DNA from: Corynebacterium otitidis ATCC 51513
Lineage (GTDB): Bacteria; Actinomycetota; Actinomycetes; Mycobacteriales; Mycobacteriaceae
Direction of reading: 5' to 3'
Assembly: GCF_000296405.1 (NCBI RefSeq)
Contig: NZ_JH815194.1
Location: forward strand, 208,855-250,896
Length of the DNA stretch: 42,042 bases
The number at the start of each line of letters is the position of its first letter. Position 1 is the first letter of the stretch. A program made the translations under genes and the position numbers. This document shows positions 17,585 to 27,222 of the stretch, in pieces. Under the pieces are notes generated by a model. The model was not told the origin of the DNA, searched no databases, and saw nothing but the letters and a program-made list of their open reading frames with translations.

Positions 17585-17798
17585 GCAGACCCCGGTCGCG
17601 CCGGCGCCTAGATTCGGCCTAGCCCGCGACCGCCGCTCGAACGGCCAGCCCCCGCCGCGGAGAAGGTTGCGCCGGCCGGCGTGCCGCCTCGCCTTGATCG
17701 AGGCCCCACGAATCGCCACCTTTCCTTTGTCGGCCCCGTCGGGGCGATAAGGCACCGCGCTTGGGCGATCTCCCCTCCCCACCCCTGTGCCGCCCGGC

Positions 17799-19734
<1,936 letters not shown>

Positions 19735-19748
19735 GTAGCGCCCGGCCC

Positions 19749-19798
19749 GAGCCCGGCCGCCCAGCGGGAATCTTCCCCTGGCCGGCCGGGCTCGTTTT
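19749..19798 (+). terminator. Rho-independent terminator of leuA
   Basis: Arms GAGCCCGGCC (19749-19758) and GGCCGGGCTC (19784-19793) with a further imperfect inner stem (CCAGCGGGAA against TTCCCCTGG), followed by GTTTT. It begins 14 nt after the stop. A second, weaker GGGGA/TCCCC hairpin followed by six T lies at about 19848-19871. Confidence 0.85.
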
Positions 19799-19905
19799 CT
19801 GTCCCGCGCCGGCCCCAGCATCGCGGCGCCACAGCCGCGGGCCGGACGGGGAAACTCCTCCCCCCTTTTTTCGGCTATCGCGGCTCCCGCCCGGCGCGAA
19901 TCCTT

Positions 19906-19911
19906 TATTAT
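19906..19911 (+). promoter_or_regulatory. Candidate promoter of the DnaQ-like gene
   Basis: TATTAT in the AT-rich stretch after the leuA terminators. It would give a 5' leader of about 170 nt before ATG 20086. No clear -35 was found. The rest of 19799-20085 shows no gene. Confidence 0.35.
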
Positions 19912-20085
19912 CTGTGCGCAGGTCAGCGGGGCGAGGCGCAACTATCCGCTGAGCTACCGGGATCGTCTCGCACCCATAAGGTTCTTCGAAACTCTCATGC
20001 CGCGGCGGAAACGAGCGCGCGAACCTCTCTGGGGCTGCGTGGTTGGTCCACGTCAATTCTCGTTTTCTAGACGGTGGTGTGAAGT

Positions 20086-21297
20086 ATGGGTCTACTGCGT
20101 TGGCTTCGTTCGCTCGCTTCCCCGGGCAGCAGCCCGTCATTCGGCTCTCAGAAAATCTACGAGTTCGCCATCGAGCTGACGCCGGCGGAATCGGGGCGCG
20201 CCGTCGCGCCGGCTCCGCCAATCGAGGCACCGACTCCGGCCGTTGCCGCGCCGGCCCCGGTCGCCGACGAGACGTTCATGCCGAAGTTCAACGGCCGCGA
20301 CATCTGCGACTGGATCGACGACGTCAACAAGCTCAAGCGCACCGGCAAGCTTCCCGAGGCCCTCGAACTCGCCCAAGGCTGCATGGGCGCGATGGTCGCC
20401 GCCGCGCGGGAGAACTCCTCGAGCGTCATGGAGTTCTACGTCAAGCAGGTCGCGATCATTCAGCGCAAGCAGAAGGATTACTCCGGCGAGGTCGACACGA
20501 TCGAGGCCTGGCTGGCGCTGGAGTTCGCGCCACCGCGCGAGGACTACCGCCTGGACCTGCAGAAGCGCCTGGCGAAGGCGCACGAGCTGCGAGCTAAGGA
20601 GCGTGGCGAGGACCCGAGCGAGTACCACGCCGAGTGGAAGCGCCTCGTCGAGCTCGAGAAGTCCCGCAAGGCCGAGCACAAGGCCACCACGTCGGCGCCA
20701 ACGACGGGCAAGACCGCCGCGTCGTCCGAGCCGCCGCGGCGACGCACCCGGAAACGCACCGGCCCGGTCGCGCCGCCGGAGGTCCTCGCCAGCCCCTCGT
20801 TCGTCGCCGTCGACTTCGAGACCGCGAACAAGCAGGGCGGCGCGTCGGCCTGCAAGATCGCGCTCGTGAAGTTCGTCGATGGGAAGGTCGTCCGGCGCGA
20901 GAGCACGCTCATCAAGCCGCCGCCCGGCTACGACAAATTCGAGTTCACCCACCTGCACGGCATCTCGAAGCGCAAGGTGCGCAACGCGCCAATGTGGCCG
21001 AACCTCGAGACCTGGGTGTCCGAGTTTCACGCCGGGCTACCGGTATTCGCGCATAACTCGGAATTCGATCTCAAGGTGTGGCGGGACCTCGACTCCTTCT
21101 ACGGGATCAAGACCGCCCCGGAGCACATGTTCTGCACCTACAAGACCGCGAGGAAGCTCGTCCCCGGTCTGAAGAACTACAAGCTGCCGACCGTAACGAA
21201 GGCGCTGGTTCCCGGCTTCCGGCTCATGCACCACCAGGCGGAATCCGACGCCGAGGCCTGCGGCCGGATCGTCATGGCCCTCCGGCCAGCGCAGTGA
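20086..21297 (+). CDS. DnaQ-like 3'-5' exonuclease with N-terminal extension
   Basis: 403 residues in three parts. Residues 235-403 are a DEDDh exonuclease: ExoI motif VAVDFETANKQ (D243, E245), ExoII motif FAHNSEFD (D328) and ExoIII motif HHQAESDAEAC (H383, D388) are all present, so it should be active. Residues about 65-195 are a helical charged region (MPKFNGRDICDWIDDVNKLK onward) of unknown role. A basic linker RRRTRKRT (218-225) joins them. The first 25 residues carry a short basic-hydrophobic start but no membrane helix. It is often annotated as polymerase III epsilon-like, but it is not the replicative subunit by necessity; it could act in repair or nucleic-acid turnover. C. glutamicum has a similar gene next to leuA. 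The ATG lacks a good ribosome binding site (GGTGGTG), so the start is less sure. Confidence 0.85.
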   Translation: MGLLRWLRSLASPGSSPSFGSQKIYEFAIELTPAESGRAVAPAPPIEAPTPAVAAPAPVADETFMPKFNGRDICDWIDDVNKLKRTGKLPEALELAQGCMGAMVAAARENSSSVMEFYVKQVAIIQRKQKDYSGEVDTIEAWLALEFAPPREDYRLDLQKRLAKAHELRAKERGEDPSEYHAEWKRLVELEKSRKAEHKATTSAPTTGKTAASSEPPRRRTRKRTGPVAPPEVLASPSFVAVDFETANKQGGASACKIALVKFVDGKVVRRESTLIKPPPGYDKFEFTHLHGISKRKVRNAPMWPNLETWVSEFHAGLPVFAHNSEFDLKVWRDLDSFYGIKTAPEHMFCTYKTARKLVPGLKNYKLPTVTKALVPGFRLMHHQAESDAEACGRIVMALRPAQ

Positions 21298-21318
21298 GGC
21301 GCGCCTTCGCGGACGGCA

Positions 21319-21347
21319 ACCGCCCGCCGCGCGACGCGACGGGCGGT
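21319..21347. terminator. Hairpin between convergent DnaQ-like gene and purB
   Basis: Arms ACCGCCCG (21319-21326) and CGGGCGGT (21340-21347) lie in the 67-nt gap between two convergent stop codons. No T-run on either side; a bidirectional terminator is likely from position. Confidence 0.45.
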
Positions 21348-21364
21348 GCGGGCCTCGCAGCTGG

Positions 21365-22804
21365 CTAGACGATCTCCCCGCCGCGGTAGGACGCGGCGTC
21401 CGGGTGGCGCTTCGCGAGCTCCTCGACGCGGGCCACGACCCGGTCGACCTGGCTGCCGGCCGCGCCGATGAACGCGTGCCGGTCGGCGAGCGCCTCCTCT
21501 AGGGCGGCCTGGTCGAGCGGAAGCCTATCGTCCGCGGCGAGGCGCTCGACGAGGTCTTGCTCCCCGCCGTTCTCGCGCATGTTGAGCGCGACGGCGACGG
21601 CATTGTCCTTGATGACCTCGTGGGCGGTCTCCCGGCCGACGCCGGCGCGCACCGCCGCCATGAGGATGCGGGTCGTCGCGAGGAACGGCAGGTAGCGCTC
21701 GAGCTCCTTGTCGATCATCGCGGGGAACGCGCCGAACTCACGCAGCACGGTAAGGAAGGTCTCGAACTGCCCGTCGAGCGCGAAGACCGCGTCCGGCAGC
21801 GCGACGCGGCGCACCACCGAGCACGACACGTCGCCCTCGTTCCACTGCGTGCCGGCGAGCTCCGCGGCCATGGCGAGGTAGCCGCGCAGCACCACCTGGA
21901 GGCCCGAGACGCGTTCGCAGGAGCGGGCGTTCATCTTGTGCGGCATCGCCGACGAGCCGACCTGGCCCTTCTTGAAGCCCTCGGTGGCAGTCTCGTTGCC
22001 GGCCATGAGCCTGATCGTCGTCGCCAGCGACGCGGGCGCGGAGCCCAGCTGCACGAGTGCGGAGATCGCGTCGAAGTCCAGGGAGCGCGGGTAGACCTGC
22101 CCAACGGAGTCGAGGGTGCGCTCGATACCGAGGTGCCCCGCGATGCGCTCCTCGAGCTCGGCGAGCTTCGACTCGTCGCCGCCGACGAGGTCGAGCATGT
22201 CCTGGCTCGTTCCCATGGGGCCCTTGATGCCGCGCAGCGGGAAGCGCGCGATGAGCTCGTCCGCACGCTCGATGGCGGCGAGCAGCTCCTCGGCGGCGCT
22301 GGCGAAGCGCTTGCCGAGCGTCGTGGCCTGGGCCGCGACGTTGTGGGAGCGCCCCGCCATGACGAGATCGCGGTGGGAGACGGCGTGCTCCGCGAGGCGG
22401 GCCGCGATCGCGACGGCCTTGTCGCGCAGCGCGACGAGGCTGCGGTAGACCTGCACCTGCTCGACGTTCTCGGTGAGGTCGCGGCTCGTCATGCCCTTGT
22501 GGATGTGCTCGTGCCCGGCGAGCGCGTTGAACTCCTCGATGCGGGCCTTGACGTCGTGGCGGGTGACCCGCTCGCGGCGCGCCATCGACTCGAGATCGAC
22601 GTCGCCGGCGACGCGCTCGTAGTCGGCGATCGCCTCTGCCGGAATGTCCACCCCGAGGTCGGCCTGGGCGCGCATCACGGCGATCCACAGCTCGCGCTCG
22701 AGCCGGACCTTGTGCTCCGGGCTCCAGAGCCGGGCGATCTCCTCGGAGGCGTACCTGCTGGCAAGGACATTGGAAATGCGCGTTGATTCAGCCACGACGG
22801 CCAT
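21365..22804 (-). CDS. purB: Adenylosuccinate lyase
   Basis: Cleaves fumarate from SAICAR and from adenylosuccinate in purine nucleotide synthesis. The 479-residue product belongs to the fumarase/aspartase superfamily: HIHKGMTSRDLTE near 100-112, the general-acid region MAGRSHNVAAQATTLGKR at 149-166, and the signature loop GSSAMPHKMN at 283-292 with the catalytic serines 284/285. The C-terminal ADSL domain is complete. ATG 22802-22804 follows GGGGGT at about 7 nt. It lies 33 nt downstream of purD in the same direction, so the two probably form an operon. Confidence 0.96.
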   Translation of the reverse strand: MAVVAESTRISNVLASRYASEEIARLWSPEHKVRLERELWIAVMRAQADLGVDIPAEAIADYERVAGDVDLESMARRERVTRHDVKARIEEFNALAGHEHIHKGMTSRDLTENVEQVQVYRSLVALRDKAVAIAARLAEHAVSHRDLVMAGRSHNVAAQATTLGKRFASAAEELLAAIERADELIARFPLRGIKGPMGTSQDMLDLVGGDESKLAELEERIAGHLGIERTLDSVGQVYPRSLDFDAISALVQLGSAPASLATTIRLMAGNETATEGFKKGQVGSSAMPHKMNARSCERVSGLQVVLRGYLAMAAELAGTQWNEGDVSCSVVRRVALPDAVFALDGQFETFLTVLREFGAFPAMIDKELERYLPFLATTRILMAAVRAGVGRETAHEVIKDNAVAVALNMRENGGEQDLVERLAADDRLPLDQAALEEALADRHAFIGAAGSQVDRVVARVEELAKRHPDAASYRGGEIV

Positions 22805-22837
22805 TATCGCACCCCCGCACCCGGGCCGCGCGGGCGG

Positions 22838-24115
22838 CTAGGAGAGGTCGATGCCGGCGGCCTTGTCGCCGATGTCGCGGCGGTAGAAGGAGCCCTGGAG
22901 CTCGATGGGCTCGAGCGCGCGGTAGGCGCGCCCGCGGGCCTCGCCGAGGTCGCGACCCCGGCCGACGGCGCTGAGCACCCGCCCGCCCGAGGAGACGAGC
23001 CGACCCTCCTCGTCGAGGCTCGTGCCGGCGTGCAACACGTAGGCCTCGTCGGTGTCCTCGGGAAGCCCGATGATCGGGCGGCCCTTCGCGGGGCGGCCGG
23101 GGTAGCCCTCGGCGGCGAGCACGACCGTGACGGCCGAGCCGTCCTCCCACTTAAGCGGCGGCTGCTCGGCGAGCCGGCCGGTGGCCACCGCGTGGAGCAG
23201 CCCGCCCAGCGGCGTCTTGAGCAGCGAGAGGATCGCCTGGGTCTCGGGGTCGCCGAAGCGGGCGTTGAACTCGATGACGGCAGGGCCCTCCTCGCCCCAC
23301 GCGAGCCCCGCGTAGAGCAGCCCGCTAAACGGCGCGCCGCGCCGGTTGAGCTCCTTCGCGACGGGCCTCGCGACCTCCTCGACGATGCGCTCGACCGCGC
23401 CGTCGGGCAGCCACGGCAGCGGGGCGTAGGCGCCCATGCCGCCGGTGTTGGGCCCCTCGTCGTTGTCATAGGCGCGCTTGTGGTCCTGCGCGGGCAGAAG
23501 CGGCACGACGGTCTCCCCGTCGACGAGGAGGAACAGGGAGAGCTCCGGGCCGGCGAGGAACGACTCGACGAGCACCGGGCTGCCCGAGCCGAGCACGGCC
23601 TCGATGTGCTCGCGGGCGGCCTGGCGGTCCTCGGTGACGACGACGCCCTTGCCGCCGGCGAGCCCGTCGTCCTTGACGACGAAGCGGGGCCCGAAGCGGT
23701 CGAGCACGTCGGAGATGTCGCGCTCCGAGGAGCCGGCGGTGAGCCCCTCCGAGTGGGCGGTGAGCACCCCGGCCTCGGCCATGACGTCCTTGGCGAACGC
23801 CTTGGAGCCCTCGATGCGGGCGGCCTCCTTCGAGGGCCCGAAGACCGAGAGCCCCGCCTCGCGGAGTCGGTCGGCGACGCCTGCGACGAGCGGGGCCTCG
23901 GGCCCGATGACGACGAGGTCGTCCGGCCCGAAGCCCAGCTCCTCGGCGAGCGCGACGAGCCCGCGGACGTCGTCGGCGGCGACGTCGTGGCGCCGACTTT
24001 CGGGGATGCCCGGGTTGCCCGGCGCGGCGTGGACCTCGGTGACCTCGGGGTCGGTTTCCAGCTTCGCGGCGATCGCGTGCTCGCGGGCGCCGCTGCCAAC
24101 GACGAGAGTCTTCAT
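22838..24115 (-). CDS. purD: Phosphoribosylamine-glycine ligase (GARS)
   Basis: Second step of de novo purine synthesis, ATP-dependent joining of phosphoribosylamine and glycine. The 425-residue product has the N-terminal motif [19 protein letters not shown], the ATP-grasp region with [12 protein letters not shown] (about 138-149) and [20 protein letters not shown] (about 212-231), and the metal-site [12 protein letters not shown] (about 288-299). ATG 24113-24115; a -10-like TACCCT 8 nt before it suggests a leaderless or very short-leader transcript. The open frame extends upstream but adds only low-complexity sequence. It is divergent from the HIT gene. Confidence 0.96.
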   Translation of the reverse strand: MKTLVVGSGAREHAIAAKLETDPEVTEVHAAPGNPGIPESRRHDVAADDVRGLVALAEELGFGPDDLVVIGPEAPLVAGVADRLREAGLSVFGPSKEAARIEGSKAFAKDVMAEAGVLTAHSEGLTAGSSERDISDVLDRFGPRFVVKDDGLAGGKGVVVTEDRQAAREHIEAVLGSGSPVLVESFLAGPELSLFLLVDGETVVPLLPAQDHKRAYDNDEGPNTGGMGAYAPLPWLPDGAVERIVEEVARPVAKELNRRGAPFSGLLYAGLAWGEEGPAVIEFNARFGDPETQAILSLLKTPLGGLLHAVATGRLAEQPPLKWEDGSAVTVVLAAEGYPGRPAKGRPIIGLPEDTDEAYVLHAGTSLDEEGRLVSSGGRVLSAVGRGRDLGEARGRAYRALEPIELQGSFYRRDIGDKAAGIDLS

Positions 24116-24225
24116 GGCACCCCAGGGTAGCCCACCCCGCGGCCGTCGCGGGCCGGGCAGCCTCTCCCCCGCCGCGCGCCCGCGGCGGCGCGGCCGAGCG
24201 CCCCGCCCGGGCCGGGGCGCGCAGG

Positions 24226-24231
24226 TAGGAT
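24226..24231 (+). promoter_or_regulatory. -10 box of the HIT gene, leaderless
   Basis: TAGGAT ends 7 nt before ATG 24239, so the mRNA should start at or next to the start codon. There is no Shine-Dalgarno sequence, which agrees with this. Confidence 0.6.
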
Positions 24232-24238
24232 TCGGGCC

Positions 24239-24664
24239 ATGAGTAGCGTGTTCAGCAAGATCATCGCCGGCGAGCTGCCCGGGCGCTTCGTCTACCGCAC
24301 GGACACCGTCGCCGCGTTCCTCACCATCGAGCCGGTCGCCTACGGCCACACGCTCGTCGTGCCGGTCGAGGAGGTCGACAAGTGGACCGACCTCTCGCCC
24401 GAGCTGTGGGCGGAGGTCTCGAGGGTCGCGCGCCTGGTGGGCCGCGCCGTCGAGGAGTCCTTCGAGTGCGAGCGCGCGGGGCTGCTCATCGCGGGCTTCG
24501 AGGTGCCGCACGCCCACGTGCACGTCTTCCCCGCGAGCGACATGTCGGGCTACAGCCTCGCGGCGGCCTTGAGCCCCGACGAGACGGACGACGCGAAGAT
24601 GGACGACGCGGCGGAAAAGCTGCGCCGCGCGCTCGGCACCGACTCGGACGGCCGTCCCGCCTAA
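24239..24664 (+). CDS. HIT-family nucleotide hydrolase or binding protein
   Basis: 141-residue histidine-triad protein, probably a homodimeric nucleoside phosphoramidase of the HINT type. The start [19 protein letters not shown] and the helix-strand ending [19 protein letters not shown] are typical. The catalytic triad HAHVHVF (H91, H93, H95) is intact. The last 30 residues are a charged tail. It is leaderless and divergent from purD. The physiological substrate of these proteins in actinobacteria is unclear. Pairing with purine genes is seen in relatives. Confidence 0.92.
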   Translation: MSSVFSKIIAGELPGRFVYRTDTVAAFLTIEPVAYGHTLVVPVEEVDKWTDLSPELWAEVSRVARLVGRAVEESFECERAGLLIAGFEVPHAHVHVFPASDMSGYSLAAALSPDETDDAKMDDAAEKLRRALGTDSDGRPA

Positions 24665-24670
24665 CGGCGC

Positions 24671-24690
24671 GGGCGCCGCTCCCGGCGCCC
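24671..24690. terminator. Hairpin between the convergent HIT and phoS genes
   Basis: Perfect 8-bp arms GGGCGCCG (24671-24678) and CGGCGCCC (24683-24690) with a 4-nt loop, in the 36-nt gap between two stop codons. No T-run. Confidence 0.4.
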
Positions 24691-24700
24691 GGCGTCGGGG

Positions 24701-26275
24701 CTACTCGTCGGCGTCTGCGTCCTCGTCCTCGGCGAGCAGCGGCAGCCGGATGGTGAAGGTCGATCCCTTCCCCGGTTCGGAGTCGACGGCGATGCTGCCG
24801 CCGTGCTGCTCGACGAGGGACTTCGCGATCGCGAGCCCCAGCCCGGAGCCGCCCGAGGCCCTCGAGCGGGACTGGTCGGCGCGGTAGAAGCGCTCGAAGA
24901 TGTGGGCGGCGTCCTCCTTGCTCATGCCCACGCCGTCGTCGACGACGCGGACGATGACCTCGCGGTCGCCGTTCTCGTCCTGGCCGCGCGCGAGCCGCAC
25001 GGTGACCGAGGCGTCCTCCCCGCCGTGGCGCACCCCGTTGGTGACGAGGTTGAGGAGCACCTGGTGCAGCCGGCTCGCGTCGCCCTTGACGACGGGCACG
25101 CCCTCGGTGCGGTTGTCCAGCGAGATGCTGCGCTCGGGGAACGCGGCCCGCGCGGAGCTCACCACGGAGAGCCCCACCTCCAGCATGTCGACGGGCTTCA
25201 AGTCGAGGCGCTGCCCCTCGGCGCGGGTGAGCGCGAGCAGGTCCTCGACGAGCAGGCTCATCCGCTCGGACTCGGCGTCGATCTTCTCTAGCACCTTGTC
25301 GGCATCCTTGATCGCGCCCGCCCGGTAGAGCTCCCCGTAGCCGCGCACCGAGGTCAGCGGGGTGCGCAGCTCGTGGGAGGCGTCGCCCACGAAGCGGCGC
25401 ATCTGCTCCTCGCGCTGGCGCGAGTGCTCGAGCGAGCCCTGGAGCCGCTCGAGCATGGTGTTCAGCGCCCGGGAGAGCTGGCCAACCTCGGTCTTCTGCG
25501 GCCAGCTGGGCACGCGCTTGTCGAGCTCGCCCGCGGCGATCTCGCCGGCGGTGCGCTCCACCTCGCGCAGCGGGCGCAGCGCCCGGTAGGCGAGGTAGTA
25601 GGCCAAAAGCGCGAGGATGACGAGCACGATCGCGCTGATGATGAACTGCACGACCATCAGCCGTGCGAGGATGGAGTTCTCCTGCTCGAGGGACTTCGCC
25701 ACGACGGTGGTGATGCCCTCGTCGCGGCGCACGATCGTGCGCCACTGCTCGTCGCCCGGCGCGGACGCCGCCGACGGCAGCGTCTCGATCGCGCCCTCGG
25801 GCGGCAGCTGGTCGAGGCTCGGGGTGCCGTGCGAGCCGTTGAAGAGCACGGTCGAGCCGTCGGGGAGGATCTTAATGACGCAGTAGTCGGTGGGCGGCAG
25901 CAGCTCCACGTCGCCGGCGCGGAACAGCCCGGAGTTGTTCGCCCAGCCGTCCATGGAGCTCTGGAGCTCCTCGTCGACGCGGCTGTAGATGACGTCGCGC
26001 ATCGTCGAGGTGACCGCCAGCGAGCTCACGACGAGCCCCGCCCCGGAGATCGTCACGATGAGCACGACGACCCACACGCGCAGCGGCACGCGGCGCAGGT
26101 CGAAGGCGCGGTCGCTCTCCCCCGGGCCGCGGGAGCCGTCGGCGCGGCCGCCGAGCTCGTCGAGGCTCTCCACCGAGGCGCCGTCGATGCCCCAGCCGCC
26201 GTGGCGGCCCCAGACGCCCTCGGCGTCGCCGGCCTGCGCGCCCGCCCCCTGGCCGCGGTTGCCGAAACCCAGCAC
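24701..26275 (-). CDS. phoS: Sensor histidine kinase of the phosphate-starvation type (PhoS)
   Basis: OmpR-class sensor kinase, partner of the regulator just upstream. Residues (from the chosen start) 67-88 and 206-230 are membrane helices enclosing an extracytoplasmic sensor of about 115 residues. HAMP follows (about 231-285), then HisKA with H301 in FVGDASHELRTPLTSVRG, and the ATPase domain with NLVTNGVRHG, VVDDGVGM and GGSGLGLAIA. The tail is acidic. Start uncertain: GTG 26273-26275 lies 5 nt after the phoR stop and gives 524 residues; GTG 26171-26173 would give 490, nearer the length I recall for C. glutamicum PhoS. The extra N-terminus is Gly-rich and cytoplasmic. Name by orthology of its partner and by gene order. 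Confidence 0.88.
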   Translation of the reverse strand: MLGFGNRGQGAGAQAGDAEGVWGRHGGWGIDGASVESLDELGGRADGSRGPGESDRAFDLRRVPLRVWVVVLIVTISGAGLVVSSLAVTSTMRDVIYSRVDEELQSSMDGWANNSGLFRAGDVELLPPTDYCVIKILPDGSTVLFNGSHGTPSLDQLPPEGAIETLPSAASAPGDEQWRTIVRRDEGITTVVAKSLEQENSILARLMVVQFIISAIVLVILALLAYYLAYRALRPLREVERTAGEIAAGELDKRVPSWPQKTEVGQLSRALNTMLERLQGSLEHSRQREEQMRRFVGDASHELRTPLTSVRGYGELYRAGAIKDADKVLEKIDAESERMSLLVEDLLALTRAEGQRLDLKPVDMLEVGLSVVSSARAAFPERSISLDNRTEGVPVVKGDASRLHQVLLNLVTNGVRHGGEDASVTVRLARGQDENGDREVIVRVVDDGVGMSKEDAAHIFERFYRADQSRSRASGGSGLGLAIAKSLVEQHGGSIAVDSEPGKGSTFTIRLPLLAEDEDADADE

Positions 26276-26280
26276 CGGGG

Positions 26281-27012
26281 CTACTTCTGCTCCCTCGGCT
26301 TGCGCAGCACGTAGCCGACGCCGCGCACGGTCTGGATGAGCTGCTCGCCCTTCGGGTCGATACGCTCGAGCTTCTTGCGGAGGTAGGAGATGTAGGACTC
26401 GACGACGTTGCCGTCGCCGCCGAAGTCGTAGTGCCACACGTTGTCGAGGATCTTCGTCTTGGAGAGCACGACCTCGGCGTTGAGCATGAGGTAGCGCAGC
26501 AGGTTGAACTCCGTGGGGGAGAGCTCGACGAGCTTGCCGTTCTTGGTGACCTCGTGGGTGTCGTCGTTGAGGGTGAGGTCGGCGTACGTGATCGACGGGG
26601 TGCCGCCGGCGGGCTGGGTGCCGGCCCCGCGGCGCAGGATGACGCGCAGGCGGGTGATGACCTCCTCGACGGAGAACGGCTTGGTGACGTAGTCGTCGGC
26701 GCCGATGGTCAGGCCGTGGATGCGGTTTTCCACCGCGTCCTTCGCGGTGAGGTAGAGCACCGGCCCATCCAGACCCGCGTCGCGCAGCTTCGGCAGAAGC
26801 TCGAAGCCGTCGATGCCGGGCATCATGACGTCGAGGATGAACGCGTCGGGCTGGAACTCCCGAGCGACCTCGAGAGCCTCCTCGCCGTCGGCGGCGGAGC
26901 GCACCTCGAAGCCCTGGAACTTCAGACCCACGGTGAGCAGCTCGACGATGTTGGGCTCGTCGTCGGCGACGAGCACCTTGGCCTGCGACCCCGCCTCGGC
27001 GTTGCGGTCCAT
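26281..27012 (-). CDS. phoR: OmpR-family response regulator (PhoR; PhoP of mycobacteria)
   Basis: 243-residue regulator. The receiver domain has acidic residues in VLVADDEPNIVELL, phospho-acceptor D61 in FILDVMMPGIDGFE, Thr in LYLTAKD and Lys in DDYVTKPFS. The winged-helix DNA-binding domain (about 140-240) contains LSPTEFNLLRYLMLNAE, VWHYDFGGDGNVVESYISYL and RGVGYVLR, nearly the same as in M. tuberculosis PhoP. In C. glutamicum the ortholog is named PhoR and activates phosphate-starvation genes; in mycobacteria it controls virulence lipids, so the role in this organism is inferred. ATG 27010-27012 with AGGAGG 5 nt upstream. A candidate -10 (TAGTGT) lies at 27115-27120 on the minus strand. 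Confidence 0.92.
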   Translation of the reverse strand: MDRNAEAGSQAKVLVADDEPNIVELLTVGLKFQGFEVRSAADGEEALEVAREFQPDAFILDVMMPGIDGFELLPKLRDAGLDGPVLYLTAKDAVENRIHGLTIGADDYVTKPFSVEEVITRLRVILRRGAGTQPAGGTPSITYADLTLNDDTHEVTKNGKLVELSPTEFNLLRYLMLNAEVVLSKTKILDNVWHYDFGGDGNVVESYISYLRKKLERIDPKGEQLIQTVRGVGYVLRKPREQK

Positions 27013-27114
27013 GCTTTCCTCCTCATGCCGCCCGGGCTTTCCTTCAAGCCCCGGGGCGGCGCGTCTCGATCGGCCCGGCTCCACGCGTGTCGAGTTCCGG
27101 CCTTCCTAGCTCCC

Positions 27115-27120
27115 ACACTA
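27115..27120 (-). promoter_or_regulatory. Candidate -10 box of phoR-phoS
   Basis: TAGTGT on the minus strand, giving a leader of about 95 nt. The neighbouring CAC-GTCCG-GTG inverted motif (about 27137-27147) might be a regulator site, but it is short and weak. Confidence 0.35.
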
Positions 27121-27208
27121 AACACCATCCCCCTTCACGTCCGGTGACCGGTTGCTGAGAGGTCGCTGTACGTTCCGGGAGGGTATTCCGCGTGTCGGTG
27201 CGAAAGAA

Positions 27209-27214
27209 TAGAAT
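27209..27214 (+). promoter_or_regulatory. -10 box of the MFS exporter, leaderless
   Basis: TAGAAT ends 8 nt before ATG 27223 and only 2 nt before an alternative GTG at 27217. The spacing makes ATG 27223 the likely leaderless start. Confidence 0.55.
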
Positions 27215-27222
27215 TCGTGGTC

